Part shown: positions 9,411 to 21,034 of the stretch, piece by piece
Layout: each line of letters opens with the position of its first letter
Numbering within the stretch: position 1 is the stretch's first letter
Origin: Pluralibacter sp.
Lineage (GTDB): Bacteria > Pseudomonadota > Gammaproteobacteria > Enterobacterales > Enterobacteriaceae
NCBI RefSeq assembly: GCF_019237635.1
Contig: NZ_JAFAGS010000025.1
Location: 1 to 48,989 of the forward strand
Length of the DNA stretch: 48,989 nt
Direction of reading: 5' to 3'
Notes under the pieces: model-generated
Told to the model about the DNA's origin: nothing
What the model saw: the letters and a program-made list of their open reading frames with translations, nothing else
Database searches by the model: none
Translations under genes and position numbers: made by a program

Positions 9411-10135
9411 TGATTTCCCTGAAAAATGTTTCTAAATGGTATGGTCACTTTCAGGTGCTGACCGATTGCTCCACGGAAGTCAAAAAAGGCGAAGTGGTGG
9501 TCGTGTGCGGCCCATCCGGTTCCGGTAAATCGACGCTGATTAAGACCGTCAACGGCCTGGAGCCGGTGCAGCAGGGCGAGATCCTCGTCGACGGTACGAA
9601 GGTCAACGACAAAAAAACCGACCTGGCTAAACTGCGCTCCCATGTCGGCATGGTGTTCCAGCATTTCGAGCTGTTCCCGCACCTGTCTATCATCGAAAAC
9701 CTGACGCTGGCGCAAGTCAAAGTGCTCAAACGCGACAAAACCGCCGCCCGCGCCAAAGGGCTGAAGCTGCTGGAGCGCGTTGGGCTGGCGGCACATGCAG
9801 AGAAATTCCCGGCGCAGCTTTCCGGCGGCCAGCAGCAGCGTGTCGCAATCGCCCGCGCGCTGTGTATGGACCCGATCGCCATGCTGTTTGATGAACCCAC
9901 CTCGGCGCTCGACCCGGAAATGATCAACGAAGTACTGGATGTGATGGTCGAACTGGCTCACGAGGGCATGACCATGATGGTGGTCACGCACGAAATGGGC
10001 TTCGCCCGTAAAGTGGCGAACCGCGTCATCTTTATGGACGAGGGAAAAATCGTTGAGGATTCGGATAAAGACGACTTCTTCGATAACCCGAAATCCGAAC
10101 GCGCAAAAGACTTCCTCGCCAAAATTCTGCACTGA
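9410..10135 (+). CDS. gltL: GltL, glutamate/aspartate ABC transporter ATPase
   Basis: ATP-binding subunit of the importer, 241 residues. Walker [10 protein letters not shown] is near residue 34, the ABC signature LSGGQQQR near 135, Walker [12 protein letters not shown] near 157, and the H-loop in VVTHEMGF. In E. coli K-12 rihA and then hscC follow on the same side; here a GC-rich hairpin follows directly and the next gene is ybeL. Confidence 0.97.
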   Translation: MISLKNVSKWYGHFQVLTDCSTEVKKGEVVVVCGPSGSGKSTLIKTVNGLEPVQQGEILVDGTKVNDKKTDLAKLRSHVGMVFQHFELFPHLSIIENLTLAQVKVLKRDKTAARAKGLKLLERVGLAAHAEKFPAQLSGGQQQRVAIARALCMDPIAMLFDEPTSALDPEMINEVLDVMVELAHEGMTMMVVTHEMGFARKVANRVIFMDEGKIVEDSDKDDFFDNPKSERAKDFLAKILH

Positions 10136-10143
10136 TCCTCACG

Positions 10144-10163
10144 GCGCGCACCAATGTGCGCGC
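10144..10163 (+). terminator. GC-rich hairpin after gltL
   Basis: GCGCGCAC at 10144-10151 and GTGCGCGC at 10156-10163 form a perfect 8-bp stem with loop CAAT, 8 bp after the gltL stop. It is followed by TGCTTCACGC, without a T-run, so it may act as a 3' barrier or a weak terminator. Confidence 0.5.
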
Positions 10164-10271
10164 TGCTTCACGCTTTACTGCCCGTCATCTCGTTTCTTTC
10201 GTGCCCTGGCATTAACCTTGTCGCAACCAGCACGCAGACCAACATTGAGGAGAGCGACCGGGCCTTTTCAT

Positions 10272-10754
10272 TCAGGGTTCAAACGGCTGGCGCTGGAACT
10301 GATCGTGCCCACACTTCGGGCAGCGCGGCAGAATATCCGGCGAGTAGATAGCCAGGTGAAAATGGCACTTCTCGCACACCAGGTTGCCAAGCCCCACCAC
10401 TTCGCCGCTGTGGTAGACGCCGTGATGGTTCAGGTCCTGAAACACCTCCCGCCATTCCAGTTGGGTTTTATCAGTAATGTCCGCCAGCTCCTGCCAGAGG
10501 CTCTCTTTAATCACGCGCATGAAGACGCTGTCTTTGAGCTCATCCTGGCTTTCGTGGTAGCTCAGCGCGAACTCCTCAAGGTCGCGGCGCACCGCCCGCG
10601 TCAGCTCCTCGATTTCGGTACGCGTTAACTCCCCGGTCTGGCTGACGCGCAGGCGCGCCTGCTCCACCAGCGCATCGATGTCGCGTTCGCCGTGACGCAG
10701 CCGTTCCGTTAGCGTGGCGACCAGTTCGCGATAATATTGAGCAACCTTGTTCAT
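10272..10754 (-). CDS. ybeL: YbeL, zinc-ribbon protein (DUF1451)
   Basis: Cytosolic protein of unknown function, 160 residues as in E. coli. The N-terminal two thirds is charged and probably helical or coiled (MNKVAQYYRELVATLTERL, EEIEELTRAVRRDLEE style sequence). The C-terminus carries a zinc ribbon: CEKCHF near residue 127 and CPKCGHDQ near residue 149. It lies convergent with gltL and divergent from leuS, about 210 bp away. No function can be read from the sequence. Confidence 0.93.
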   Translation of the reverse strand: MNKVAQYYRELVATLTERLRHGERDIDALVEQARLRVSQTGELTRTEIEELTRAVRRDLEEFALSYHESQDELKDSVFMRVIKESLWQELADITDKTQLEWREVFQDLNHHGVYHSGEVVGLGNLVCEKCHFHLAIYSPDILPRCPKCGHDQFQRQPFEP

Positions 10755-10873
10755 TGTTTCATCTCCCGGGCGGTTAACGTCTTCTAATAGTAGACCTTAT
10801 TTCCTTCACGCTTTGTCAGCCAGGACACAGAGTATGTAAATATTCGCCGCCGCTTAGTGTGTGAAAGGCTGTT

Positions 10874-10903
10874 TTGACGTGCCCGTTTGGGCTATGCTAT
10901 GCG
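10874..10903 (+). promoter_or_regulatory. Candidate promoter of leuS
   Basis: TTGACG at 10874-10879 and TATGCG at 10898-10903 are spaced 18 bp apart. CTATGC one base earlier gives 17 bp. Either would start transcription about 60 bp before the leuS ATG. Confidence 0.4.
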
Positions 10904-10968
10904 GATCTGAGATACCACATCCATTGGCTACGTTTGTAGCTGTATTGAAAACAGGACCACTGGCTGCC

Positions 10969-13551
10969 ATGCAAGAGCAATACCGCCCGGAAGAGATAGA
11001 ATCGAACGTCCAGCAACATTGGGATGAAAAGCGCACTTTTGAAGTCACTGAAGACAACAGCAAAGAGAAATACTACTGCCTGTCGATGCTTCCCTATCCT
11101 TCTGGCCGACTACACATGGGCCACGTGCGTAACTACACCATTGGCGATGTGATTGCCCGTTACCAGCGCATGCTGGGTAAAAACGTGCTGCAGCCTATCG
11201 GCTGGGACGCATTCGGTCTGCCAGCGGAAGGGGCTGCGGTAAAAAATAACACCGCGCCTGCGCCGTGGACGTATGACAACATCGCCTACATGAAAAACCA
11301 GCTCAAAATGCTGGGCTTCGGCTATGACTGGAGCCGCGAGCTGGCGACCTGTACCCCGGAATACTACCGCTGGGAGCAGAAGTTCTTCGCCGAGCTGTAT
11401 AAAAAAGGCCTGGTGTACAAGAAGACCTCTGCGGTGAACTGGTGCCCGAACGACCTGACCGTACTGGCGAACGAGCAGGTGATCGACGGCTGCTGCTGGC
11501 GCTGCGATACCAAGGTCGAGCGTAAAGAGATCCCGCAGTGGTTCATTAAGATAACCGCCTACGCCGACGAACTGCTGAACGATTTAGATAAGCTGGATCA
11601 CTGGCCGGACACGGTGAAAACGATGCAGCGTAACTGGATCGGTCGTTCCGAAGGGGTGGAAATTACCTTTAATGTTAACGGTTACGACAACACGCTGACC
11701 GTTTACACCACCCGCCCGGACACCTTCATGGGCGCCACTTACCTGGCGGTCGCCGCAGGTCACCCGCTGGCGCAGAAAGCCGCCGCGAGCAACCCGACGC
11801 TGGCGGCGTTTATTGACGAATGCCGTAACACCAAAGTGGCCGAAGCCGATATGGCGACCATGGAGAAAAAAGGCGTCGATACCGGCTTTAAAGCGGTTCA
11901 CCCGCTGACCGGCGAAGAAATTCCGGTATGGGCCGCGAACTTCGTGCTGATGGAGTACGGCACCGGCGCAGTCATGGCCGTTCCGGGTCACGATCAGCGC
12001 GATTTCGAATTTGCCACTAAATACACACTCCCCATCAAGCCGGTTATTCTGGCCGCTGACGGCTCGGCGCCGGATCTTTCCGCGCAGGCGCTGACTGACA
12101 AAGGCGTGCTGTTTAACTCCGGTGAGTTTGACGGTCTGGCCTTTGACGATGCGTTTAACGCCATCGCCGACAAGCTGACAGCCCTTGGCGTGGGCGAACG
12201 TAAGGTAAACTTCCGTCTGCGCGACTGGGGCGTTTCCCGCCAGCGCTACTGGGGCGCGCCAATCCCAATGGTCACCCTGGAAGATGGCACCGTGATGCCG
12301 ACGCCGGAAGATCAACTGCCGGTTATCCTGCCGGAAGACGTGGTAATGGACGGCATCACCAGCCCGATCAAAGCCGATCCGCAGTGGGCGAAGACCACCG
12401 TTAACGGTCAGCCTGCGCTGCGTGAAACCGACACCTTCGATACCTTCATGGAATCCTCCTGGTACTATGCGCGCTACACCTGCCCGCAGTATCAGGAAGG
12501 CATGCTGGACTCCGACGCCGCCAACTACTGGCTGCCGGTGGACATCTACATCGGTGGTATCGAACACGCCATTATGCACCTGCTCTACTTCCGCTTCTTC
12601 CACAAGCTGATGCGCGACGCGGGTATGGTCAACTCCGACGAACCGGCGAAACAACTGCTGTGTCAGGGGATGGTGCTGGCAGATGCGTTCTACTACGTCG
12701 GGGCAAACGGCGAGCGTAACTGGGTTTCTCCGGTTGATGCCATCGTTGAGCGTGACGAGAAAGGCCGTATCGTGAAGGCAAAAGACGGCGAAGGACATGA
12801 GCTGGTTTATACCGGCATGAGCAAAATGTCCAAGTCGAAAAACAACGGCATCGATCCGCAGGTGATGGTTGAACGCTACGGCGCGGACACCGTACGTCTG
12901 TTTATGATGTTTGCCTCCCCGGCAGATATGACGCTGGAATGGCAGGAATCCGGCGTGGAAGGCGCGAACCGCTTCCTGAAACGCGTCTGGAAACTGGTTT
13001 ACGAGCACACCACCCTGGGCCCGGTTGCGACGCTGAACGTGGATACGCTGAACGACGATCAGCAGGCGCTGCGTCGCGACGTGCATAAAACAATTGCGAA
13101 AGTGACCGATGATATCGGCCGCCGTCAGACCTTCAATACCGCCATTGCGGCAATTATGGAGCTGATGAACAAGCTGGCGAAAGCGCCGACCGACGGCGAA
13201 CAGGATCGTGCGCTGTTGCAGGAAGCACTGCTGGCGGTCGTGCGTATGCTGAACCCGTTCACCCCGCATATCTGCTTCACGCTGTGGCAGACCCTGGGCG
13301 GCGCAGGCGATATCGATAACGCACCGTGGCCGGTTGCCGACGACAAAGCGATGGTGGAGAACAGCACCCTCGTGGTGGTCCAGGTCAACGGCAAGGTTCG
13401 CGGCAAAATCACCGTACCGGTGGATGCGACCGAAGAACAGGTACGCGCGCGTGCAGGCCAGGAGCACCTGGTGGCAAAATATCTTGATGGCGTTACCGTG
13501 CGCAAAGTAATTTACGTGCCGGGTAAACTGCTTAACCTGGTCGTTGGCTAA
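10969..13551 (+). CDS. leuS: LeuS, leucyl-tRNA synthetase
   Basis: Class I aminoacyl-tRNA synthetase with 860 residues, as in E. coli. The HIGH-type motif is HMGH near residue 49 ([19 protein letters not shown]). The CP1 editing domain spans about residues 225-415, with [15 protein letters not shown] and [15 protein letters not shown]. The KMSKS motif reads KMSKSKNNG near residue 619. The C-terminal anticodon-binding and LeuS domains follow. The frame is open back to 10861, but the ATG at 10969 gives [11 protein letters not shown], the E. coli N-terminus. It leads a tight cluster with lptE (15 bp gap) and holA (1 bp overlap). Confidence 0.98.
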   Translation: MQEQYRPEEIESNVQQHWDEKRTFEVTEDNSKEKYYCLSMLPYPSGRLHMGHVRNYTIGDVIARYQRMLGKNVLQPIGWDAFGLPAEGAAVKNNTAPAPWTYDNIAYMKNQLKMLGFGYDWSRELATCTPEYYRWEQKFFAELYKKGLVYKKTSAVNWCPNDLTVLANEQVIDGCCWRCDTKVERKEIPQWFIKITAYADELLNDLDKLDHWPDTVKTMQRNWIGRSEGVEITFNVNGYDNTLTVYTTRPDTFMGATYLAVAAGHPLAQKAAASNPTLAAFIDECRNTKVAEADMATMEKKGVDTGFKAVHPLTGEEIPVWAANFVLMEYGTGAVMAVPGHDQRDFEFATKYTLPIKPVILAADGSAPDLSAQALTDKGVLFNSGEFDGLAFDDAFNAIADKLTALGVGERKVNFRLRDWGVSRQRYWGAPIPMVTLEDGTVMPTPEDQLPVILPEDVVMDGITSPIKADPQWAKTTVNGQPALRETDTFDTFMESSWYYARYTCPQYQEGMLDSDAANYWLPVDIYIGGIEHAIMHLLYFRFFHKLMRDAGMVNSDEPAKQLLCQGMVLADAFYYVGANGERNWVSPVDAIVERDEKGRIVKAKDGEGHELVYTGMSKMSKSKNNGIDPQVMVERYGADTVRLFMMFASPADMTLEWQESGVEGANRFLKRVWKLVYEHTTLGPVATLNVDTLNDDQQALRRDVHKTIAKVTDDIGRRQTFNTAIAAIMELMNKLAKAPTDGEQDRALLQEALLAVVRMLNPFTPHICFTLWQTLGGAGDIDNAPWPVADDKAMVENSTLVVVQVNGKVRGKITVPVDATEEQVRARAGQEHLVAKYLDGVTVRKVIYVPGKLLNLVVG

Positions 13552-13565
13552 GCGCAGGAGGAAGC

Positions 13566-14153
13566 GTGCGAATTCTGACAACGTTGTTGTTATCTCTGGC
13601 GGTACTGATTACCGCCGGATGCGGTTGGCACCTGCGTAGCACAACGCAGGTTCCGACTTCCATGAACAAAATGATCCTGGACTCCGGCGATCCAAACGGC
13701 CCGCTGAGCCGCTCGGTACGCAACCAGCTGCGTCTTAACGGTGTTGACATCGTTGAATACAGCGCGGTGAATAAGGATGTTCCGTCGCTGCGCCTGCTCG
13801 GCGCGAGTATCTCTAAAGATACTGCGTCCGTGTTCCAGAACGGTCAGACGGCGGAATACCAGATGGTGTTGACCGTTAATGCCAGCGTCCTGATCCCGGG
13901 CCATGACATCTACCCGATCCAGACCAAGGTGTATCGTTCCTTCTTCGATAACCCGCAGCAGGCGCTGGCAAAAGATGCGGAGCAGGACATGATCGTCCAG
14001 GAGATGTATGACAAAGCCGCAGAACAGCTGATCCGTAAGCTGCCAAGCGTGAAGGTGGCGGAGAAAGACACCGCCAACAAGAGCGCAAAACCGGCCACGG
14101 GCAACACCAGCGCCCCGACCGGAACGCGTGTCTCCACCACGCTGGGTAACTGA
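13566..14153 (+). CDS. lptE: LptE, LPS-assembly outer-membrane lipoprotein
   Basis: Lipoprotein plug of the LptD barrel that inserts lipopolysaccharide in the outer leaflet. It has 195 residues against 193 in E. coli. The signal peptide ends with the lipobox LITAGC, making Cys19 the acylated residue. The start is GTG with AGGAGG closely upstream. The mature part [11 protein letters not shown] and [13 protein letters not shown] are conserved, while the C-terminal tail (residues about 165-190) is low-complexity and differs from E. coli. Formerly called rlpB. Confidence 0.96.
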   Translation: MRILTTLLLSLAVLITAGCGWHLRSTTQVPTSMNKMILDSGDPNGPLSRSVRNQLRLNGVDIVEYSAVNKDVPSLRLLGASISKDTASVFQNGQTAEYQMVLTVNASVLIPGHDIYPIQTKVYRSFFDNPQQALAKDAEQDMIVQEMYDKAAEQLIRKLPSVKVAEKDTANKSAKPATGNTSAPTGTRVSTTLGN

Positions 14154-15184
14154 TGATTCGGTTGTACCCGGAACAACTTCGCGCGCAGCTCTCTGAAGGG
14201 CTGCGCGCGGCGTATCTGCTGCTCGGCAATGACCCCCTTCTGCTTCAGGAAAGCCAGGACGCCATCCGCGAACAGGCGGCTTCTCACGGTTTCGACGAAC
14301 ACCATACTGCCAACATTGACACCAGCACCGACTGGAATGCCCTGTTTTCCCTGAGCCAGGAGCGAAGCCTTTTCGCCAGCCGTCAGACCCTGATGCTGCT
14401 GCTGCCTGAAAACGGCCCAAATGCCGCCATTAACGAACAGCTCAGCGCGTTAATCGGGCTACTGCATGACGACCTGCTGCTGATCGTGCGCGGCAATAAG
14501 CTGACCAAAGCCCAGGAAAATGCGGCCTGGTTTACTGCGCTCGCCAATCGTTCGGTGCAGGTCAGCTGTCAGACGCCGGAGCAGGCGCAACTGCCCCGTT
14601 GGCTGGCCGCGCGCGCCAAACAGCAAAACCTGCATCTGGATGAGGCCGCCAGCCAGCTTCTGTGCTATTGCTATGAGGGCAACCTGCTGGCGCTGGCGCA
14701 GGCGCTGGAGCGGCTGTCGCTGCTGTGGCCTGATGGTAAGCTGACGCTGCCGCGCGTTGAGCAGGCGGTCAATGATGCCGCCCACTTCACGCCGTTCCAC
14801 TGGCTGGATGCGCTGCTGGCGGGCAAAAGCAAACGCGCGCTGCATATTCTGCAACAGCTGCGTATGGAGGGGAGCGAACCGGTTATCCTGATGCGAACCC
14901 TGCAACGTGAGCTGCTGCTGCTGGTGAATTTAAAACGCCAGTCGGCGCACACACCGTTGCGCGCGCTGTTTGATAAGCACCGCGTCTGGCAAAACCGTCG
15001 TCCGTTGGTCAGCGACGCGCTCAATCGGCTAAGCGTCGATCAACTGCGCCAGTGCGTCTCGCTGCTGGCGCGTACCGAGCTGACCCTTAAGCAGGACTAC
15101 GGCCAGTCAGTCTGGGCCGAGCTGGAAAGTCTTTCGTTGTTGTTTTGCCACAAAGCGCTGGCAGATGTCTTTATTGATGGTTGA
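14153..15184 (+). CDS. holA: HolA, DNA polymerase III delta subunit
   Basis: Clamp-loader subunit that opens the beta sliding clamp; 343 residues as in E. coli. The N-terminal segment [25 protein letters not shown], written here in overlapping parts, is the conserved start of the family, and the clamp-contacting region [12 protein letters not shown] is near residue 66. It is an AAA+ fold without a working Walker site, as expected for delta. Its ATG overlaps the lptE stop by one base. Confidence 0.96.
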   Translation: MIRLYPEQLRAQLSEGLRAAYLLLGNDPLLLQESQDAIREQAASHGFDEHHTANIDTSTDWNALFSLSQERSLFASRQTLMLLLPENGPNAAINEQLSALIGLLHDDLLLIVRGNKLTKAQENAAWFTALANRSVQVSCQTPEQAQLPRWLAARAKQQNLHLDEAASQLLCYCYEGNLLALAQALERLSLLWPDGKLTLPRVEQAVNDAAHFTPFHWLDALLAGKSKRALHILQQLRMEGSEPVILMRTLQRELLLLVNLKRQSAHTPLRALFDKHRVWQNRRPLVSDALNRLSVDQLRQCVSLLARTELTLKQDYGQSVWAELESLSLLFCHKALADVFIDG

Positions 15185-15185
15185 T

Positions 15186-15833
15186 ATGAAGCAATTGCAG
15201 GCTATTTACGGCGGCACCTTTGATCCGGTGCATTATGGACACCTCAAGCCAGTGGAAACCCTGGCTAACCTGATTGGTTTGTCCAAAGTCATCATTGTGC
15301 CGAATAACGTTCCGCCGCATCGCCCGCAGCCGGAGGCGACCAGCGAGCAGCGCAAGCATATGCTGGAACTGGCCATTGCCGACAAGCCGCTGTTTGTACT
15401 GGATGAGCGGGAGTTACAGCGCGACACCCCCTCTTATACCGCCGAAACGCTGCGGCAGTGGCGCCAGGAGATAGGGCCGGAGCAACCGCTGGCGTTTATT
15501 ATCGGCCAGGATTCGCTGATCAATTTTCCAGGCTGGCACGACTACGAGAGCATTCTCGACAACGCGCACCTGCTGGTCTGCCGTCGCCCCGGTTATCCGA
15601 TGATGATGAGGGACGATACGCATCAGCGCTGGCTCGACGCACACCTCACCTCGACAGCAGACGACCTGCACCTGCTGCCTGCGGGCAAAATTTACCTTGC
15701 CGAAACGCCGTGGTTCAACATCTCCGCGACCCTTATTCGCGAGCGACTGCAACAGGGCGAATCCTGCGCCGATATGCTGCCAGCATCGGTCCTGACCTAT
15801 ATTGAACAACAGGGCTTGTATCACGCGCGCTGA
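15186..15833 (+). CDS. nadD: NadD, nicotinate-nucleotide adenylyltransferase
   Basis: Forms deamido-NAD from nicotinate mononucleotide and ATP in NAD synthesis. It has 215 residues against 213 in E. coli. The nucleotidyltransferase signature [14 protein letters not shown] is at residues 8-21 (the T/HxGH motif). The second motif is [13 protein letters not shown] near residue 181. The ATG at 15186 lies 1 bp after the holA stop. In E. coli, cobC (phpB) follows; it is missing here. Confidence 0.96.
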   Translation: MKQLQAIYGGTFDPVHYGHLKPVETLANLIGLSKVIIVPNNVPPHRPQPEATSEQRKHMLELAIADKPLFVLDERELQRDTPSYTAETLRQWRQEIGPEQPLAFIIGQDSLINFPGWHDYESILDNAHLLVCRRPGYPMMMRDDTHQRWLDAHLTSTADDLHLLPAGKIYLAETPWFNISATLIRERLQQGESCADMLPASVLTYIEQQGLYHAR

Positions 15834-15885
15834 CGCGCTGATGACGGTTTCGCAGATTTTATCCGGGTAAGCCCTCCTCAGACCA

Positions 15886-15913
15886 TTGACACGCCCTCAC
15901 AGACTGCTATCCT
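15886..15913 (+). promoter_or_regulatory. Candidate sigma-70 promoter between nadD and rsfS
   Basis: A full-consensus TTGACA at 15886-15891 and TATCCT at 15908-15913 are spaced 16 bp apart. It starts about 190 bp before rsfS and may be what remains of a promoter for the cobC gene found here in relatives. A second -10-like TATACT lies at 16057-16062, nearer rsfS. Apart from these, the 276-bp gap shows no gene. Confidence 0.5.
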
Positions 15914-16085
15914 CCGCAGCCAGACTTCGCCCACCCGCCGGTTTACAGAAATTGTTTTACAAAAATGGCGATGCATTCATGGCGTTGGGATGGGATGATA
16001 GCCCGCCTGTCGCGCCCGTCGGCTGACATTTGTCCCGACAACACCGTCATTTCAGGTATACTGACGGGCTGTTTATTGTTATTAA

Positions 16086-16427
<342 letters not shown>

Positions 16428-16430
16428 TGC

Positions 16431-16898
16431 GTGAAGCTGCAGCTCATCGCCGTCGGCACCAAAATGCCGGATTGGGTTCAGACCGGATTCACCGAGTATT
16501 TACGCCGTTTCCCGAAAGATATGCCGTTCGAACTGGTGGAAGTCCCCGCCGGTAAGCGCGGCAAAAATGCGGATATCAAGCGCATCCTCGAGAAAGAAGG
16601 CGAAATGATGCTGACTGCGGCGGGCAAAAATCGCATTGTGACGCTGGATATCCCGGGAAAACCCTGGGATACGCCGCAGTTGGCTCGCGAGCTGGAACGC
16701 TGGAAGCAGGATGGCCGCGACGTCAGCCTGTTGGTTGGCGGCCCGGAGGGGTTATCCCCGGCCTGTAAAGCCGCCGCAGAGCAAAGTTGGTCCCTTTCCA
16801 CGCTGACGCTCCCCCACCCTCTGGTGCGAGTGCTGGTCGCAGAAAGCCTGTACCGGGCGTGGAGCATTACCACCAACCATCCTTATCACCGTGAGTAA
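16431..16898 (+). CDS. rlmH: RlmH, 23S rRNA pseudouridine-1915 N3-methyltransferase
   Basis: SPOUT-class methyltransferase acting on 70S ribosomes at Psi1915 in helix 69. It has 155 residues as in E. coli (YbeA). The SAM-binding knot shows [13 protein letters not shown] and [20 protein letters not shown] (20 residues). GTG start 3 bp after the rsfS stop. Upstream of mrdA by 27 bp. Confidence 0.97.
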   Translation: MKLQLIAVGTKMPDWVQTGFTEYLRRFPKDMPFELVEVPAGKRGKNADIKRILEKEGEMMLTAAGKNRIVTLDIPGKPWDTPQLARELERWKQDGRDVSLLVGGPEGLSPACKAAAEQSWSLSTLTLPHPLVRVLVAESLYRAWSITTNHPYHRE

Positions 16899-16925
16899 TG
16901 ATGACCAGGTTAGATTAAGCAGCGG

Positions 16926-18827
16926 ATGAAACTACAGAATTCTTTTCGCGACTATACGGCTGAGTCTGCGCTGTTTGTGCGCCGGGCGGTGGTCGCCTTT
17001 ACGGGGATTTTGCTGCTTACCGGCGTACTGATCGCCAACCTCTATAATCTGCAGATCGTCCGTTTCACCGATTACCAGACGCGCTCGAACGAGAACCGCA
17101 TCAAGCTGGTGCCGATTCCCCCGAGCCGCGGCATTATTTATGACCGTAACGGCACACCGCTGGCGCTGAACCGCACCATTTACCAGCTTGAATTAATGCC
17201 GGAGAAAGTTGATAACCTGCAGCAGACGCTGGACGACCTGCGTAGCGTCGTCGATCTCACCGATGACGATATCGCCAACTTTAAAAAAGAGCGCTCCCGC
17301 TCGCACCGCTTTACCTCCATCCCGGTCAAAGTCAACCTGACGGAAGTGCAGGTGGCGCGCTTTGCCGTGAACCAGTACCGTTTCCCCGGCGTGGAAGTCA
17401 AAGGCTATAAGCGTCGTTACTACCCGTACGGTTCCGCACTGACCCACGTCATCGGCTACGTATCGAAAATTAACGATAAAGACGTTGAACGGCTGGATAA
17501 AGACGGCAAGCTTGCCAACTACGCCGCCACGCACGATATCGGCAAGCTTGGGATTGAGCGCTACTACGAAGACATATTACATGGCCAGACCGGCTACGAA
17601 GAGGTTGAGGTTAACAACCGCGGTCGGGTCATTCGCCAGTTGAAAGAAGTACCGCCGCAGGCCGGACACGATATTTACCTGACGCTGGATCTGAAGCTAC
17701 AGCAGTATATTGAAACCCTGCTTGCCGGCAGCCGTGCGGCGGTCGTGGTGACCGACCCGCGTACCGGCGGGATTCTGGCGCTGGTGTCGATGCCAAGCTA
17801 CGACCCGAACCTGTTCGTCGACGGCATCACCAGCAAAGACTACTCGACGCTGCTGAACGACCCCAACACGCCGCTGGTCAACCGCGCGACGCAGGGGGTT
17901 TACCCTCCAGCATCAACGGTGAAACCGTATGTGGCGGTCTCCGCGCTCAGCGCGGGCGTCATCACCCGCAATACCGGCTTATTTGACCCCGGCTGGTGGC
18001 AGTTGCCCGGCTCCGAAAAACGTTTTCGCGACTGGAAAAAATGGGGCCACGGCCACCTGAACATCACCAAAGCGCTGGAGGAATCGGCGGATACCTTCTT
18101 CTACCAGGTGGCGTACGACATGGGCATCGATCGTCTTGCCGAGTGGATGGGGAAATTTGGCTACGGCCATTATACCGGCATCGATCTCTCGGAAGAGCGC
18201 TCCGGCAACATGCCGACCCGCGAATGGAAGCTCAAACGCTATAAGAAACCGTGGTATCAGGGCGACACCATTCCGGTGGGGATCGGCCAGGGCTACTGGA
18301 CGGCGACGCCGGTACAGATGAACAAAGCGCTGATGATCCTGATTAACGACGGCGTGGTGAAAGTACCGCATCTGTTGATGAGCACCGTCGAAGAAGGTAA
18401 ACAGGTGCCATGGGTGCAGCCGCATGAAGCGCCGGTCGGCGATATCCATTCCGGCTACTGGGAAATCGCCAAAGACGGCATGTACGGCGTGGCCAACCGC
18501 CCGAACGGCACCGCGCATAAATACTTCGCTGGCGCCCCGTACAAAATTGCGGCGAAATCCGGTACCGCGCAGGTCTTCGGCCTGAAAGCAAACGAAACCT
18601 ATAACGCGCATAAGATTGCTGAACGTCTGCGTGACCACAAGCTGATGACGGCCTTTGCGCCTTACGACAATCCCCAGGTCGCCGTGGCGATGATTCTGGA
18701 AAACGGCGGCGCGGGCCCGGCTGTCGGTACCATCATGCGCCAGATACTTGACCACATTATGCTGGGCGACAACAACACCGACCTGCCGTCAGAAAACCCG
18801 GCAGCCGCAGCGGCGGAGGACCAATAA
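16926..18827 (+). CDS. mrdA: MrdA (PBP2), elongasome peptidoglycan transpeptidase
   Basis: Class B penicillin-binding protein that cross-links peptidoglycan for side-wall growth with RodA; target of mecillinam. It has 633 residues as in E. coli. A single membrane anchor lies at about residues 20-45, then the pedestal domain and the transpeptidase domain. The catalytic SxxK is S330-TVK, the SxN-type motif is SAD near 387, and KSGTAQ is near 544. Odd point: the residue before Ser330 is Ala (codon GCA) where I expect Gly in the otherwise conserved PPGSTVKP. It ends 2 bp before mrdB. Confidence 0.97.
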   Translation: MKLQNSFRDYTAESALFVRRAVVAFTGILLLTGVLIANLYNLQIVRFTDYQTRSNENRIKLVPIPPSRGIIYDRNGTPLALNRTIYQLELMPEKVDNLQQTLDDLRSVVDLTDDDIANFKKERSRSHRFTSIPVKVNLTEVQVARFAVNQYRFPGVEVKGYKRRYYPYGSALTHVIGYVSKINDKDVERLDKDGKLANYAATHDIGKLGIERYYEDILHGQTGYEEVEVNNRGRVIRQLKEVPPQAGHDIYLTLDLKLQQYIETLLAGSRAAVVVTDPRTGGILALVSMPSYDPNLFVDGITSKDYSTLLNDPNTPLVNRATQGVYPPASTVKPYVAVSALSAGVITRNTGLFDPGWWQLPGSEKRFRDWKKWGHGHLNITKALEESADTFFYQVAYDMGIDRLAEWMGKFGYGHYTGIDLSEERSGNMPTREWKLKRYKKPWYQGDTIPVGIGQGYWTATPVQMNKALMILINDGVVKVPHLLMSTVEEGKQVPWVQPHEAPVGDIHSGYWEIAKDGMYGVANRPNGTAHKYFAGAPYKIAAKSGTAQVFGLKANETYNAHKIAERLRDHKLMTAFAPYDNPQVAVAMILENGGAGPAVGTIMRQILDHIMLGDNNTDLPSENPAAAAAEDQ

Positions 18828-18829
18828 TC

Positions 18830-19942
18830 ATGACGGATAATCCGAACAAAAAATCGCTGTGGGACAAAATCCACATCGACCCCACCATGCTGCTTATCCT
18901 GCTGGCGCTGCTGACCTACAGCGCCCTGGTTATCTGGAGCGCCAGCGGCCAGGATATCGGCATGATGGAGCGCAAAATTGGTCAGATCGCCATGGGTCTG
19001 GTCATCATGGTGGTGATGGCGCAGATCCCGCCGCGCGTCTACGAGGGGTGGGCGCCATGGCTGTACATTTTCTGTATTATTCTGCTGGTGGCGGTTGACG
19101 CCTTCGGCGCCATCTCGAAAGGGGCGCAGCGCTGGCTCGACCTTGGTGTCGTGCGTTTCCAGCCCTCGGAAATCGCGAAGATCGCGGTGCCGCTGATGGT
19201 GGCGCGCTTTATCAACCGCGACGTCTGTCCGCCGACGCTGAAGAACACCGCCATTGCGCTGGTGCTGATTTTCCTCCCGACACTGCTGGTGGCGGCGCAG
19301 CCTGACCTCGGAACGTCGATCCTCATCGCCCTTTCCGGTCTGTTCGTCCTGTTCCTTGCGGGGTTAAGCTGGCGGCTGATTGGCGTGGCGGTGGTGCTGA
19401 TCGCCGCATTTATCCCCATTTTGTGGTTCTTCCTGATGCATGACTATCAGCGGCAACGCGTTATGATGCTGCTGGACCCGGAAACAGATCCGCTCGGCGC
19501 GGGATACCACATTATTCAGTCTAAAATAGCTATTGGGTCCGGCGGTCTGCGCGGCAAAGGCTGGCTGCACGGCACCCAGTCGCAGTTGGAATTCCTGCCA
19601 GAACGTCACACCGACTTTATCTTTGCGGTGCTGGCGGAAGAGCTGGGGCTTATCGGCATTCTGATACTGCTGGCGCTGTACGTGCTGCTTATCATGCGCG
19701 GACTGTGGATTGCCGCCCAGGCGCAGACCTCCTTTGGTCGCGTCATGGCCGGTGGTTTAATGTTGATTTTATTCGTTTATGTCTTCGTAAATATTGGTAT
19801 GGTGAGTGGGATCTTGCCAGTGGTAGGCGTACCGTTACCGCTGGTCAGCTATGGGGGCTCAGCCCTGATCGTACTGATGGCCGGGTTTGGTATTGTGATG
19901 TCGATACACACCCACAGAAAAATGTTGTCGAAAAGCGTATAA
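18830..19942 (+). CDS. mrdB: MrdB (RodA), peptidoglycan glycosyltransferase of the elongasome
   Basis: SEDS-family polymerase that makes glycan strands from lipid II for rod shape; partner of PBP2. It has 370 residues as in E. coli, with about ten hydrophobic segments. Conserved SEDS blocks visible are [37 protein letters not shown] and [19 protein letters not shown] (19 residues). It is coupled to mrdA by a 2-bp gap and to rlpA by 10 bp. Confidence 0.97.
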   Translation: MTDNPNKKSLWDKIHIDPTMLLILLALLTYSALVIWSASGQDIGMMERKIGQIAMGLVIMVVMAQIPPRVYEGWAPWLYIFCIILLVAVDAFGAISKGAQRWLDLGVVRFQPSEIAKIAVPLMVARFINRDVCPPTLKNTAIALVLIFLPTLLVAAQPDLGTSILIALSGLFVLFLAGLSWRLIGVAVVLIAAFIPILWFFLMHDYQRQRVMMLLDPETDPLGAGYHIIQSKIAIGSGGLRGKGWLHGTQSQLEFLPERHTDFIFAVLAEELGLIGILILLALYVLLIMRGLWIAAQAQTSFGRVMAGGLMLILFVYVFVNIGMVSGILPVVGVPLPLVSYGGSALIVLMAGFGIVMSIHTHRKMLSKSV

Positions 19943-19952
19943 GGGGAGCGCA

Positions 19953-21023
19953 ATGCGCAAGCTTTGGATTGGAGTCTGCATCGCCTCGGGGCTGTTGGTA
20001 GCGTGTTCAAGTGATGATGGTCAACAGCAGACTGTCACGACGCCGAAACCGGCGGTCTGTAATGGACCCGCCGTGGAAATCAGCGGTGCCGATCCGCATT
20101 ATGAACCTCTGAATCCATCAGCGAATCAGGATTATCAGCGCGACGGCAAGAACTATAAGATTGTTCAGGATCCGGCGAATTTCAGCCAGGCGGGTCTTGC
20201 CGCCATCTATGATGCAGAGCCGGGCAGCAACCTCACCGCCTCCGGCGAGGCGTTTGACCCGGTGCAGTTGACGGCGGCGCATCCTACGCTGCCGATTCCG
20301 AGCTACGCGCGAATCACCAACCTGGCGAATGGCCGTATGCTGGTAGTGCGCATTAATGACCGCGGCCCCTACGGCAACGATCGCGTTATCTCACTCTCGC
20401 GCGCGGCGGCAGATCGTCTGAACACTTCTAATAACACCAAAGTACGTATCGACCCGATTATCGTGGCCCAGGATGGTTCGCTTTCCGGCCCCGGCATGGC
20501 CTGTACGACGGTGGCGAAACAAACCTACGCGCTGCCTTCCCGCCCTGACTTAAGCGGTGGTATGGGAGACGCGTCTTCGGTGCCGCAGGCTTCCGCCCCT
20601 CAGGGGGATGTGAAAGCCATCAGCAACGATACGCTCAAACCGCAGGATAATACCGGCGCACCGGTGAACTCTGGCGGTTTCCTGGGCGCGCCGACGCCGC
20701 TCGCCAGCGGCGTCCTGGAAGATAACGCCCCGGTTGTACCGCCTGCTGCGCAAACCGCCGCAGCGCCTGCCGCTGCCGCTCCAGCCGCGGCGACCTCCGG
20801 CAGCTATGTGGTGCAGGTTGGCGCCGTCAGCGATCAGGCGCGCGCGCAGCAGTATCAGCAGCACCTGAGCCAACAGTTTTCCGTGCCGGGCCGCGTGACA
20901 GCAAACGGCGCCGTCTGGCGTATCCAGTTAGGGCCGTTCGCCAACAAGGCGGACGCCAGCACGCTGCAGCAGCGTTTACAAAGCGAAGCGCAGCTGCAGT
21001 CGTTTATTACTCACGCCAACTAA
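19953..21023 (+). CDS. rlpA: RlpA, septal-ring lytic transglycosylase lipoprotein
   Basis: Outer-membrane lipoprotein of 356 residues (E. coli 362). The signal ends with the lipobox LLVACSS, making Cys18 the acylated residue. The double-psi beta-barrel domain lies at about residues 75-165 (GLAAIYDAEPGSNLTASGE, VRINDRGPYGND). A Pro/Ala-rich linker follows at about 240-275, then a C-terminal SPOR domain at about 280-355 that binds denuded septal glycan. Lytic activity is shown in Pseudomonas; in E. coli RlpA seems less active. Confidence 0.95.
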   Translation: MRKLWIGVCIASGLLVACSSDDGQQQTVTTPKPAVCNGPAVEISGADPHYEPLNPSANQDYQRDGKNYKIVQDPANFSQAGLAAIYDAEPGSNLTASGEAFDPVQLTAAHPTLPIPSYARITNLANGRMLVVRINDRGPYGNDRVISLSRAAADRLNTSNNTKVRIDPIIVAQDGSLSGPGMACTTVAKQTYALPSRPDLSGGMGDASSVPQASAPQGDVKAISNDTLKPQDNTGAPVNSGGFLGAPTPLASGVLEDNAPVVPPAAQTAAAPAAAAPAAATSGSYVVQVGAVSDQARAQQYQQHLSQQFSVPGRVTANGAVWRIQLGPFANKADASTLQQRLQSEAQLQSFITHAN

Positions 21024-21034
21024 TGCATGGGACG

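Noticed and set aside
10144-10163. Possible REP element after gltL
   Set aside because: Only a simple 8-bp palindrome; it lacks the REP consensus and is not repeated elsewhere in the window.
11584-13581. Long open frame (665 codons) on the minus strand opposite leuS
   Set aside because: It is the mirror of the GC-rich, strongly biased leuS coding sequence; composition is rich in His, Arg, Val and Gln as expected for antisense frames, with no recognisable domain.
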